Of a DNA stretch of 37,516 nucleotides, positions 1 to 7,993 are shown piece after piece (the stretch's first letter is position 1; every line of letters starts with the position of its first letter). The stretch covers positions 14,129 to 51,644 of the forward strand of contig NZ_NPIH01000236.1 of the NCBI RefSeq assembly GCF_012275575.1. The letters run 5' to 3'. Below the pieces are notes generated by a model. The model had not been told where the DNA came from and did not search any database. It saw only the letters and a program-made list of their open reading frames with translations. Source of the stretch: Paraburkholderia sp. SG-MS1 (GTDB taxonomy: Bacteria > Pseudomonadota > Gammaproteobacteria > Burkholderiales > Burkholderiaceae). Both the position numbers and the translations under genes were made by a program.

Positions 1-787
1 GCGTCGAGCCGTTCTTGAGGATCGACGGCAGCCACAGCACGAAACCATACACGCCGATGCTCCAGCAGAAATACTGCGCGCTCAGCTTGATCACCGCGGG
101 TGTGCGGAACGCTTCGCTGTAATTGCGCACCGGCTTGATCGCGGCCTGCTCGGCGCGCAGCGTATGCGCGAGGTCGTCCTTCTGCTGCTGGGTCAGCCAC
201 GAGACCTGCTGCGGCTTGTCCTTCACGAGAAACCACCAGCACACCGCCCAGAGGATCGCGGGCGCGCCCTCGGCGATGAACATCTGCCGCCAGCCGAACG
301 AATGGATGAGATAGCCCGACACCACCGACATCCACAGCACCGTCACCGGATTGCCGAGAATCAGGAACGTGTTGGCGCGCGAGCGCTCGCTTTTGGTGAA
401 CCAGTTGCTGATGAAGATCAGCATCGCGGGCATCACGGCGGCTTCGACGACGCCGAGCACGAAGCGGATCACCATCAGCGACGGAATATTGCTGACCACG
501 CCGGTGAGCGCCGCGCAGCCGCCCCACAGGATCAGGCTCCAGAACACCAGCTTCTTGACGCTGCGGCGTTCGGCGTAGATCGCGCCGGGAATCTGGAAGA
601 AGAAATAGCCGAGAAAGAAGAGCGCGCCGATCAGCGACGACAACCCTTTGCTGATGCCGAGATCCTGGTTGATGCCGGCGGCCGACGCGAAGCCGAAGTT
701 CGCGCGATCGAGATAAGCGAGGCTGTACGTGATGAATACGATCGGCATGATCGTCCACCAACGGCGAATCGCAAGCGATGAGGTCAT
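1..787 (-). CDS. kguT: 2-ketogluconate MFS transporter KguT, 3' part beyond window
   Basis: Inner-membrane major facilitator of the anion:cation symporter family, probably importing 2-keto-D-gluconate. The first 262 codons are present; the C-terminal half lies left of the window. The start MTSSLAIRRWWTIMPIVF is preceded by AGGAG seven bases upstream. Visible family features are the LAYLDRANFGFA stretch after TM1, the ERRSVKK loop between TM2 and TM3, and a run of hydrophobic segments typical of the first six helices. The gene is third in an operon with kguE and kguK, 103 bases after kguK. Those neighbours and the operator ahead of the operon argue for ketogluconate over other sugar acids such as glucarate or galactonate. 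The transport substrate itself is inferred. Confidence 0.8.
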   Translation of the reverse strand, partial: MTSSLAIRRWWTIMPIVFITYSLAYLDRANFGFASAAGINQDLGISKGLSSLIGALFFLGYFFFQIPGAIYAERRSVKKLVFWSLILWGGCAALTGVVSNIPSLMVIRFVLGVVEAAVMPAMLIFISNWFTKSERSRANTFLILGNPVTVLWMSVVSGYLIHSFGWRQMFIAEGAPAILWAVCWWFLVKDKPQQVSWLTQQQKDDLAHTLRAEQAAIKPVRNYSEAFRTPAVIKLSAQYFCWSIGVYGFVLWLPSILKNGST

Positions 788-890
788 GAGTGTCTCCTGC
801 TTCCTGAAACAACAATGGTCGGTGCCGGGGCGCTGTCGAGCGCTCTTGTTGTTATCGAGGCGGCCAGATGCGTGCGGATAACGTGCGCGC

Positions 891-1907
891 TCAGGCCGCC
901 GTTGCAATGCGCGCAGCGCCGGCCGAGGCGACGGCCCTGGCAGCATCGGCATCGCCCCGTTCGAGCGCATCGAGCGCGGCGCGCGGCGGCAACCCTTCCG
1001 AATCGCCGATCACCTGGATCGCCAGCGCACCGATGCGGTTGCCGCGCGCGACCGCTTGCGGCAGCGACCTGCCTTCGAGCAGCGCGCTGACCACACCGAC
1101 TGCGAAGCCATCGCCCGCGCCGACCGTGTCCACGACCTTGGCGACCGGCTGACCAGCGATCACGCCGGCATCGTCGGCGGTGCGGAAGTACGCGCCCTGC
1201 GCGCCGAGCTTGATGATTACGCCGCGCGCGCCGCGCTCCAGATAGAAGCTGGCGATGTCTTCCGGCTGCGTGTAGCCGGTCAGGATCTCGCCCTCGCCGA
1301 TACCGGGCAGCACCCAGTCGGCCAACGCGGCAAGCGCATTCAGACCTTCGACCATCGCCGCGCGCGATGGCCACAGCGTCGGGCGCAGGTTCGGATCGAA
1401 CGAAATCGTCTTGCCCGCCGCGCGCATTTCACGCGCGAGATGAAACGCGAGTTCGCGCGAACTCGCCGAGATCGCGGGCGCGACGCCGGTCAGATGCAAG
1501 TGACGGGCGGGCAGCACATAATCGGCGGCATAGTCGGCGAGCGACAGATGGCTCGCCGCCGAACCCTTGCGGAAGTATTCGACCGCCGGGTCACTGCCGT
1601 CGTCGTTTTTCGATTTCAGCTGGAAGCCGGTCGGATAACGTTCGTCGGTGCTGACGCAACGCTGGTCGATGCCCTCGCGGCTCAACGTGTCGCGCACGTA
1701 CTGGCCGAACGAATCGTTGCCGACGCGGCTCATCCAGCCCACCTTGAAGCCGAGCCGCGACAGACCGATCGCCACGTTCAGATCCGCGCCGGCGATGCGC
1801 TTCGTGAATTGCCCGACGCCGGCCAGCGGACCGGTTTCGGCGGCGACGAACATGGCCATCGCCTCGCCGTACGTGATGACATCGAGTGCTGCGGATGGGG
1901 TGCTCAT
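891..1907 (-). CDS. kguK: 2-ketogluconate kinase KguK (PfkB family)
   Basis: Cytoplasmic sugar-acid kinase of the PfkB/ribokinase family, expected to phosphorylate 2-ketogluconate at C6 with ATP. The protein is 338 aa. Near the N-terminus it has GEAMAMFVA and KRIAGADLNVAIGLSRLG (substrate lid region), then DPNLRPTLW in the middle. The C-terminal PfkB signature DTVGAGDGFAVG carries the catalytic base Asp266. The start at 1907 has a strong AGGAG and its ATG overlaps the kguE stop (ATGA), implying translational coupling. A longer in-frame start at 1964 lies inside kguE and lacks the family N-terminus. 2-keto-3-deoxygluconate kinase (KdgK) is the close alternative; the KguE/KguT neighbours favour KguK. 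Confidence 0.82.
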   Translation of the reverse strand: MSTPSAALDVITYGEAMAMFVAAETGPLAGVGQFTKRIAGADLNVAIGLSRLGFKVGWMSRVGNDSFGQYVRDTLSREGIDQRCVSTDERYPTGFQLKSKNDDGSDPAVEYFRKGSAASHLSLADYAADYVLPARHLHLTGVAPAISASSRELAFHLAREMRAAGKTISFDPNLRPTLWPSRAAMVEGLNALAALADWVLPGIGEGEILTGYTQPEDIASFYLERGARGVIIKLGAQGAYFRTADDAGVIAGQPVAKVVDTVGAGDGFAVGVVSALLEGRSLPQAVARGNRIGALAIQVIGDSEGLPPRAALDALERGDADAARAVASAGAARIATAA

Positions 1908-2719
1908 GCTTGGCTCCTGGGGGTTGCCTTTGCTTCGGGGCCGGCCGATACGGCGGCCAGCCATCCGACGTAATGCGCCGCGTCCGCCTCGCGGCGGCTC
2001 GCATCGAACGGAAACTCGATGCCGCGCGGCACATCGCGCGGCAAGCGGTCGAGCACCGCGATGAAGCGGTCATCGTCTGCCGCCGGGGCGGCGGCAAAGC
2101 GCCGCGCTCCCTCGCCCACCGTCGTCTTGCAATGGATATATTCGACGTGCGATGCCAGCAGCCGGGCCGCCTCGAGCGGCGCGACGTCGCGCCAGGCCCA
2201 GTTGCCGATATCGAAAGTCATGCCGAGCAAACCGGCGCGGCCTTCGCGCGCCAGCGCGTCGAAGAGGCCGGTGAATTGCGCGAGCGAGCCGCCTTCCGCC
2301 AGTTGCCCGTTCTCGACGACGAGCCGCACATGCGCGCCATCCCTTTGCGCAGCAATCGCCGCGCCGTGCGCGTCACCAGCGAAGCCGCCGAGTTGCAGCT
2401 TGACGACGCGCGCGCCGAGCGCCGCCGCTTCGTCGAGTGCGAGACGCAGTGCGGCGGCGTCGAGCCGACCGTCCGACGTGTACAGCAACGCGGGCGTCGA
2501 ATACACGGCCCACAGGCCCAGCCCGGCGATCGCTTCGCCCAGCGCGCGCAGACGTGGCGCTGTGGCGTCGGCCTCGTCGGCGAACAGTTCGCGACGCACT
2601 TCAAAACCTGCTGCGCCGGCCCGTTTGCTCACCTGCGCCCATTTCAGATGACCGCCCGCGCGGACCGCATCCATTCCGAATGCGCTTGCGACGATCACGA
2701 TGTCTATTGCTTGAGTCAT
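1904..2719 (-). CDS. kguE: KguE, TIM-barrel sugar isomerase/epimerase
   Basis: Cytoplasmic protein of the xylose isomerase-like TIM-barrel superfamily, 271 aa from the chosen start MTQAIDIVIVASAFG. The metal-site tetrad expected of this fold can be placed as Glu136 (VVENGQ), Asp170 (TFDIGNWAW), His196 (YIHCK) and Glu235 (GIEFPF). In pseudomonads KguE is the first gene of the 2-ketogluconate operon and is called an epimerase, though its exact reaction is poorly defined. It overlaps kguK by four bases. Earlier in-frame starts (2749, 2770) are unlikely because 2770 falls inside the operator palindrome; the chosen start has GGAAGTGGG upstream. Confidence 0.78.
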   Translation of the reverse strand: MTQAIDIVIVASAFGMDAVRAGGHLKWAQVSKRAGAAGFEVRRELFADEADATAPRLRALGEAIAGLGLWAVYSTPALLYTSDGRLDAAALRLALDEAAALGARVVKLQLGGFAGDAHGAAIAAQRDGAHVRLVVENGQLAEGGSLAQFTGLFDALAREGRAGLLGMTFDIGNWAWRDVAPLEAARLLASHVEYIHCKTTVGEGARRFAAAPAADDDRFIAVLDRLPRDVPRGIEFPFDASRREADAAHYVGWLAAVSAGPEAKATPRSQA

Positions 2720-2753
2720 GTCCAATTTACCCACTTCCGCGCGCTTCATGACG

Positions 2754-2771
2754 TTTGGAACCGGTTCCAAA
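2754..2771. promoter_or_regulatory. PtxS-like (LacI-family) operator of the kgu operon
   Basis: TTTGGAACCGGTTCCAAA is an 18-bp perfect palindrome centred on CpG, the usual form of LacI-family operators. Its core TGGAACCGGTTCCA differs from the reported Pseudomonas PtxS site TGAAACCGGTTTCA by one base in each arm. It lies 35 bases upstream of the kguE start. PtxS represses kgu genes and is relieved by 2-ketogluconate. No ptxS gene is in the window, so binding is inferred. Confidence 0.75.
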
Positions 2772-2777
2772 TGCGTT

Positions 2778-2802
2778 TCGAAAAAAAGCGCCGAGGCGCT
2801 TT
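2778..2802 (-). terminator. Hairpin with U-run upstream of kgu operator
   Basis: Read on the minus strand, a 7-bp stem AAAGCGC/GCGCTTT with a four-base loop is followed by a run of seven T in total. It sits downstream of the minus-strand LysR gene (2973-3881) and just upstream of the kgu operator. It probably stops readthrough from the regulator into kguE. If the kgu promoter lies further upstream, it would instead act as a leader attenuator. Confidence 0.6.
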
Positions 2803-2972
2803 CGTTGCCCGAATAGTGCGCCGGAACGCCCGGCCCGCACCATAGAGGAAATCCCTAGGCTTATCAGTGACGGTGAGGGATCACGCCCCCAGTGGCGAGG
2901 GCTACTGCCGACGGACCCCGCGTGTGCGGGCGCGCCTCGCGCCGCGGGGTGCGGTGTAGGCGTAGCAGGCGC

Positions 2973-3881
2973 TCAGCCGCCATCCGCGAGACACAGCGCG
3001 AGAAACTGCTCCACCACCCGCGACGGCGCACTCGCATACGGCACGAGGATCGACAGCCGTCGCGTCAGAGGTTCCGGGCTCAGCGACAACATGCACAACA
3101 CGCCATTCTCGTGACGCATCGACATCGCGGAGACGAAGCCGATGCCCATGCCGGCCCGCACCGCCTCCTTCACCCCTTCGACGCCGGCAATCTCGAGGAC
3201 GACCCGCATCGGCACGCCCGCCCGCGCGAACGCGCGCTCGACGCTCTGCCGCACGCCGGAGCCCGCCTCGCGCAACACCAGCGGATGCGCACCGAAGGCC
3301 GCCAGTTCCACGCGGCCGCACTCGGCCGCCGGTGCTTCCTGCGCCGCCTGCGCGAGCGGATGCGAGCGCGGCACGATCGCCACGATCTCGTCCTCGCGCC
3401 ACGCGTGCACGGCGGTGTCCGGCGGCAGATCGGTGCCGACCGGCCCTTCTATCATCGCGATGTCGACCGAGCCGAGCGCGCCGACGATCTCCGTGGTATT
3501 GCCGTCGGCGGTATGCACGCTCACCTCCGGAAAGCGGCGATGGAAATCGGCGATCAGATACGGCAGCAGGTAGCTCGCCGGCGTGGTGCTCGCGCCGATT
3601 CGCAGCGTGCCCTGCTCCAGACCGCGCAGCGCGTCGCGGTACGCGTGCGCCTGGCGCCAGGTTTCACGCAGCCGCGTCGCATAGTTCGCCAGCTGCTCGC
3701 CGGCCGGTGTCAGCCGCACGCCGCGGCCGTCGCGCTGGTAAAGCGGCTCGCCGAATTCGTCCTGCAGCTGCCGCAGTTGTCCGGAAACCGCCGGTTGCGA
3801 CAGATGCAGTGCCACGGCCGCCCGGCTGATGTTGCGGTGTTCGGCGACAGCGGCGAACGTTATAAGCTGGTCAGGGGTCAT
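2973..3881 (-). CDS. LysR-family regulator divergent from yeiH-type gene
   Basis: DNA-binding regulator of 302 aa. The N-terminal winged helix-turn-helix spans about residues 4-63 (DQLITFAAVAEHRNISRAAVALHLSQ). An effector-binding domain with two periplasmic-binding-protein-like lobes follows, starting near TLRIGASTTPASYLLP. It is divergent from the YeiH-family transporter gene, the same arrangement as yeiE-yeiH in enterobacteria, so it most likely controls that gene and itself. The start MTPDQL was chosen because it gives the standard LysR N-terminus; an in-frame GTG at 3914 would add 11 residues and has no better ribosome site. The effector is unknown; sulfite or another sulfur anion is a guess from the YeiE precedent. 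Confidence 0.85.
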   Translation of the reverse strand: MTPDQLITFAAVAEHRNISRAAVALHLSQPAVSGQLRQLQDEFGEPLYQRDGRGVRLTPAGEQLANYATRLRETWRQAHAYRDALRGLEQGTLRIGASTTPASYLLPYLIADFHRRFPEVSVHTADGNTTEIVGALGSVDIAMIEGPVGTDLPPDTAVHAWREDEIVAIVPRSHPLAQAAQEAPAAECGRVELAAFGAHPLVLREAGSGVRQSVERAFARAGVPMRVVLEIAGVEGVKEAVRAGMGIGFVSAMSMRHENGVLCMLSLSPEPLTRRLSILVPYASAPSRVVEQFLALCLADGG

Positions 3882-3917
3882 GGATGCGAAATATCGGCGG
3901 TTCTGATACTTCACATT

Positions 3918-3956
3918 CTAAATCATGATTTTTCATATCGATATATCTAATTTAGG
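3918..3956. promoter_or_regulatory. AT-rich palindromic control region, lysR/yeiH
   Basis: This short AT-rich block sits between two divergent genes in otherwise GC-rich DNA. It holds a 12-bp perfect palindrome AAATCATGATTT (3920-3931), a 10-bp palindrome ATATCGATAT (3935-3944), and outer arms CTAAAT (3918-3923) and ATTTAG (3950-3955). LysR proteins usually bind such dyads in the shared promoter. Which dyad is the recognition site cannot be told from sequence. Confidence 0.55.
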
Positions 3957-3997
3957 ATTAGCCCCATCGAAATCCGTCAGTCATCAAGGACTGCACT

Positions 3998-5107
3998 ATG
4001 TCCACCACACCGGTTCCGCTTCACGCAGCGACTAGCGCCGCCCCACCCGCGGCCGCGCATTCCACGCGCGGGCAGCTCAATGGGGTCCTGTTCGTCGCGC
4101 TGTTCGCCGCTGCTGTGACCCGCATCGCATCGATTCCCGCGATCGCCGGTCTCGGCCTCAGCCCGCTGATCGTCGGCATCGTGGCCGGCGCCATTTACGG
4201 CAACGCGCTGCGCGACGGCATGCCCGCGAGCTGGGCGGCCGGCGTCAATTTTTCGGCGCGTAAGCTGCTGCGCATCGCGGTCGCGTTCTTCGGACTGCGC
4301 GTGAGCCTCCAGGAAATCGCTCAGGTCGGCCTGCCCGGCCTCGCGCAATCCGTGCTGATCGTGGTGAGCACGCTCGTCCTCGGGACGTGGGCGGGCATGA
4401 AAATCATGAAGCTCGACCGCGATACCGCGCTCCTGACCGCCGCCGGCAGCGCGATCTGCGGCGCGGCCGCGGTGCTCGCGTTCGAGTCGACGCTGCAATC
4501 GAAGCCGCACAAGAGCGCGATGGCCGTGGGCAGCGTAGTGCTGTTCGGCACGCTGTCGATGTTCCTCTACCCGGTCCTGTTCAACGCAGGCTGGCTGCAT
4601 CTCGATACGGTCGGCGCGGGTCTGTTCTTCGGCGGCACGATCCACGAGGTGGCACAGGTGGTTGGCGCGGCCAGCAACGTGAGCCCGGAAGCGGAGCATA
4701 TCGCCACCATCGTCAAGATGACGCGCGTGATGCTGCTGGTGCCGGTGCTGCTCGTGGTCGGAATGTGGGTGAACCGCTCGGCGCGGCGCGGCGCGGCAGC
4801 GGGCTCCCAGGAGGGTTCGCACGAAGCTGCCCCGCGCAAGCTGGCGATTCCGTGGTTCGCGCTCGGCTTCCTCGCCTGTGTCGTGATCAACTCGCTGCAC
4901 GTTCTGCCGGACTCCGCGACCAGCACGCTCAACACGCTCGACACCTTCGCGCTGACGATGGCGATGACGGCGCTCGGCATCGAAACGCGCATCGCGCAGA
5001 TCCGTCAGGCCGGACCGCGTGCGCTGACCACCGGCCTGATCCTGTATGTCTGGTTGATTGCCGGGGGACTGGGAATTACATGGACCGTCCAGCACCTGCT
5101 CGGCTAA
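3998..5107 (+). CDS. YeiH-family putative sulfate exporter (UPF0324)
   Basis: Polytopic inner-membrane protein of 369 aa in the YeiH/UPF0324 family, annotated elsewhere as putative sulfate exporters although the substrate is not proven. Visible landmarks are PLIVGIVAGAIYGN near residue 60, ARKLLRIAVAFFGLRVSL, the AAGSAICGAAAVLAFE re-entrant-like segment, and GGTIHEVAQVVGA in the second half. About ten hydrophobic segments can be drawn. AAGGA seven bases before the ATG supports the start. The 30-residue Ala/Pro-rich N-terminus is probably cytosolic and unstructured. It is divergent from a LysR gene and ends in its own terminator, so it is likely a single-gene transcript. Confidence 0.87.
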   Translation: MSTTPVPLHAATSAAPPAAAHSTRGQLNGVLFVALFAAAVTRIASIPAIAGLGLSPLIVGIVAGAIYGNALRDGMPASWAAGVNFSARKLLRIAVAFFGLRVSLQEIAQVGLPGLAQSVLIVVSTLVLGTWAGMKIMKLDRDTALLTAAGSAICGAAAVLAFESTLQSKPHKSAMAVGSVVLFGTLSMFLYPVLFNAGWLHLDTVGAGLFFGGTIHEVAQVVGAASNVSPEAEHIATIVKMTRVMLLVPVLLVVGMWVNRSARRGAAAGSQEGSHEAAPRKLAIPWFALGFLACVVINSLHVLPDSATSTLNTLDTFALTMAMTALGIETRIAQIRQAGPRALTTGLILYVWLIAGGLGITWTVQHLLG

Positions 5108-5127
5108 ACCGCCCCGCCTTCGAACCC

Positions 5128-5150
5128 ACCCCGCCGCGCGCGGGGTTTTT
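5128..5150 (+). terminator. Rho-independent terminator after yeiH-type gene
   Basis: A 7-bp GC-rich stem ACCCCGC/GCGGGGT with a five-base loop is followed directly by a run of T. It begins about 20 bases after the stop codon of the plus-strand YeiH-family gene. Confidence 0.85.
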
Positions 5151-5263
5151 CGCATTCTGGCGACCCATCGGGCGCGCTCGCGCGGCATACTGGTTGCTGG
5201 CGTCACCCGCTCCTGCAACCCGTTCATGCTGCGCACATGAGCGACCGGAATGAGGATCAACCG

Positions 5264-6001
5264 ATGAGCCTGAAACTTTACTATTGGGACGGCCTGCAAG
5301 GCCGCGGCGAATTCGTGCGGCTCGCACTGGAGGAGGCCGGCGCCGACTACGTGGAAGTGGCACGCGGCGACGAGTCGGAAAGCCTGGGCACGGGCGCGAT
5401 GATGAAGTTGATGAAAAGCCGCGACGAGCCCTATCCGCCGTTTGCGCCGCCGTTTCTGAAAGACGGCGATCTGGTGATCGCACAGACCGCCAACATCCTG
5501 TTCTATCTCGGCCCGCGACTGAACCTCGCGCCGTCGGTCGACAGCTTGCGCTACGTCGCCAACGGCCTGCAACTGACGATCGCCGACGTGGTCACCGAAG
5601 CGCACGACACGCACCATCCGCTCGCGAGCAGCCTCTACTACGAAGACCAGAAAGACGCCGCCAAAGTGCGCGCGCACGACTTCATCGACAACCGGATCCC
5701 GAAGTTCATGTCGTATTTCGAGCGCGTGCTGAAGCAGAATCCGGCCGGCGATACCTTCATGGTCGGCGACGCGCTCAGCTACGTGGACCTGTCGATGTTC
5801 CAGCTGATCGACGGCCTGCTGTACGCGTTTCCGCGCGCGCTCAAGCGCTTCGGCGAACACTATCCGCGGCTCGCCGCGTTGCACGACGCGGTGATCGCGC
5901 GGCCTAACATCGCCGCGTATCTGAAGTCCGGGCGGCGCATCGAACACAACGAGGCCTGCATCTTCCGGCACTACCCGGAACTCGACAAGGCGGCGACTTG
6001 A
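5264..6001 (+). CDS. Glutathione S-transferase family protein
   Basis: Cytosolic protein of 245 aa. The N-terminal thioredoxin-like domain (about residues 1-85) begins LKLYYWDGLQGRGEFVRLAL and contains PPFAPPFLKDGDLVIAQTANI, where the cis-Pro and glutathione-contacting region lies. An all-helical domain follows (about 95-230). Tyr residues at 5-6 are candidate glutathione-activating residues. The start at 5264 has AGGA eight bases upstream; an in-frame ATG at 5237 would add nine residues not expected for the family. The physiological substrate cannot be predicted. It lies 43 bases ahead of the ClcB-type gene and could share its transcript. Confidence 0.85.
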   Translation: MSLKLYYWDGLQGRGEFVRLALEEAGADYVEVARGDESESLGTGAMMKLMKSRDEPYPPFAPPFLKDGDLVIAQTANILFYLGPRLNLAPSVDSLRYVANGLQLTIADVVTEAHDTHHPLASSLYYEDQKDAAKVRAHDFIDNRIPKFMSYFERVLKQNPAGDTFMVGDALSYVDLSMFQLIDGLLYAFPRALKRFGEHYPRLAALHDAVIARPNIAAYLKSGRRIEHNEACIFRHYPELDKAAT

Positions 6002-6044
6002 GCCGCGCCGCTTTCCTTCGTCCAGCCCCGGCGACGCGCCCGCC

Positions 6045-7820
6045 GTGCGCGTCCCCGAACCTTTTCCCACGCCCCGTACCGTCGACGTGCTTTCATTCCT
6101 GCTGAAGCTGCGCACCCGCGCCCAACACCTGTTCCGCCTTTCGGACGCCCACACGATGCTGGTCTGGTCGGTGGTGGTCGGCATCGCCGGCGCTTTCGCA
6201 ACGATCCTGTTTCGCGAAGCGATCGCGCTGCTGCAACTGCTGGTGGCGGGCCGCGCCGGCAGTTTCGTCGACATGGCGCGCAGCCTGCCGTGGACCATGC
6301 GCATCTGGCTGCCGGCCGCCGGCGGTCTGATCGCCGGCTTCTTTCTGCTGATTGCCCAGCGTCACGCCGACAAATCCAATCACGTCGACTACATGGAAGC
6401 GGTGGCGATCGGCGACGGCGTGGTGCCGGTCAAGCTGAGCCTGTGGCGCAGCGTGTCTTCGCTGTTCACGATCGCGAGCGGCGGCTCGATCGGCCGCGAA
6501 GGACCGATGGTGCAACTGGCGGCGCTCGCCTCGTCGCTGATCGGGCGCTGGGTGCATTTCGATCCGTCGCGGCTGCGTTTGCTGGTCGCCTGCGGCGCGG
6601 CGGCGGGCATTACCTCGGCGTACAGCGCGCCGATCGCAGGCGCGTTTTTCGTGACCGAGATCGTGCTCGGCTCGATCGCCATGGAGAGCTTCGGGCCGGT
6701 GGTGGTGTCGGCCGTCGTCGCCAACATCACGATGCGCGAATTCGCCGGCTACAAGCCGCCGTACGAAATGCCGGTGTTTCCGGCGGTGGCGGGCCTCGAA
6801 GTGCTGCTGTTCGTCGCGCTCGGCGCGCTATGCGGGCTCGCCGCGCCACAGTTTTTGCGGCTGCTCGACGCGTCGAAAGCCGCCTTTCGCAAGTTGCCGG
6901 TGCCGCTGCCCGTGAGACTCGCGCTCGGCGGCTTCGTAGTCGGTGTCATTTCCATCTGGACGCCCGAGGTGTGGGGCAACGGCTATAGCGTCGTCAACTC
7001 GATCCTGCATTCGCCGTGGACGTGGACCGCGCTCGTCGTCGTGCTGGTGTTCAAGCTCGCCGCGACCGCGGCCACGGCGGGCTCCGGCGCGGTCGGCGGG
7101 GTCTTCACGCCGACCCTCTTCGTCGGCGCTGCGGTCGGCTCGCTGTTCGGCCAGGGCATGCACGCGCTGTGGCCGCACGCGACCTCGGAGCCATACGCGT
7201 ACGCGATGGTCGGCATGGGCGCGTTCCTCGCTGGCGCGACCCAGGCGCCGTTGATGGCGATCCTGATGATCTTCGAAATGACGCTCAGCTATCAGGTCGT
7301 GCTGCCGCTGATGCTCTCGTGCGTGGTCGCCTATTTCATCGCGCGCGCGATCGGCAAGACCTCGATGTACGAAATCACATTGCGCCGCAACCGCGAGGAG
7401 CAGGAGCGCGCGCGCCTGCGCGCCACCCAGATGCGCGAGCTGATTCGCCCCGCCGAAACCGTCGTGCTGCCGAGCGCGACGGTGCCGGACATGACGCGCG
7501 TGTTCCTTGAATATCCGGTGAAATATCTGTACGTCGCCAACGAGTCCGGAGCGTTTCTCGGCGTGGTCGCGCTCAAGGACATCACGTCCGATCTGCTCGA
7601 CAAGCACGATACGTCGGCGAAAACCGCCGCGGACTATCTCCAGCCGCATTTCGACGTGCTCACGCCGGATATGTCGCTCGGCGTCGCGCTGCAGCACTTC
7701 ATGGCGTTTCAGGGCGAACGTCTGCCGGTGGTCGAAAGTGCCGCGCATCCGACGCTCGCCGGCGTGGTCTACAAAACTTCGCTGCTCGATGCCTATTTCC
7801 GCATGAATGCCACCCACTAG
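6045..7820 (+). CDS. clcB: ClcB-type chloride channel protein with CBS domains
   Basis: ClC-family inner-membrane protein of about 591 aa. It has the selectivity-filter motif GGSIGREGPMV with the gating glutamate at residue 152, the second filter motif GSGAVGGVFTPTLF, and Tyr442 (SMYEITL) matching the central pore tyrosine. Residues about 460-590 look like a pair of CBS domains, the cytoplasmic regulatory module. The internal proton glutamate of the E. coli ClC-ec1 antiporter (second Glu of IEE) is replaced: here the stretch reads FVTEIVLG, as in ClcB-type proteins. The start is uncertain: GTG 6045 gives the longest protein and GTG 6087 is possible; neither has a clear Shine-Dalgarno. Confidence 0.85.
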   Translation: MRVPEPFPTPRTVDVLSFLLKLRTRAQHLFRLSDAHTMLVWSVVVGIAGAFATILFREAIALLQLLVAGRAGSFVDMARSLPWTMRIWLPAAGGLIAGFFLLIAQRHADKSNHVDYMEAVAIGDGVVPVKLSLWRSVSSLFTIASGGSIGREGPMVQLAALASSLIGRWVHFDPSRLRLLVACGAAAGITSAYSAPIAGAFFVTEIVLGSIAMESFGPVVVSAVVANITMREFAGYKPPYEMPVFPAVAGLEVLLFVALGALCGLAAPQFLRLLDASKAAFRKLPVPLPVRLALGGFVVGVISIWTPEVWGNGYSVVNSILHSPWTWTALVVVLVFKLAATAATAGSGAVGGVFTPTLFVGAAVGSLFGQGMHALWPHATSEPYAYAMVGMGAFLAGATQAPLMAILMIFEMTLSYQVVLPLMLSCVVAYFIARAIGKTSMYEITLRRNREEQERARLRATQMRELIRPAETVVLPSATVPDMTRVFLEYPVKYLYVANESGAFLGVVALKDITSDLLDKHDTSAKTAADYLQPHFDVLTPDMSLGVALQHFMAFQGERLPVVESAAHPTLAGVVYKTSLLDAYFRMNATH

Positions 7821-7993
7821 ACGGCGCGCCCCCTCCGGCGTACGGCCCGGCGGCGCCGTGCAAAGCGCCACAAATTCTCTACAATGGGGAGACCGCTGCG
7901 GCCCAAAACCGGCACGCTTTCGCTACCGATGCCGCAGCGCGCGTTACGTCAGGACGGGCGCGCCGAGACGCCCGCCGTGCGATCGGAGCGAAG

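Noticed and set aside
3977..6304. A 775-codon antisense frame across the YeiH-type and GST genes
   Set aside because: No recognisable protein features; the sense genes are clear, and a terminator at 5128-5150 lies inside it.
7821..7859. Inverted repeat ACGGCGC/GCGCCGT after the ClcB-type gene
   Set aside because: The loop is 25 bases and there is no U-run; too weak to call a terminator.
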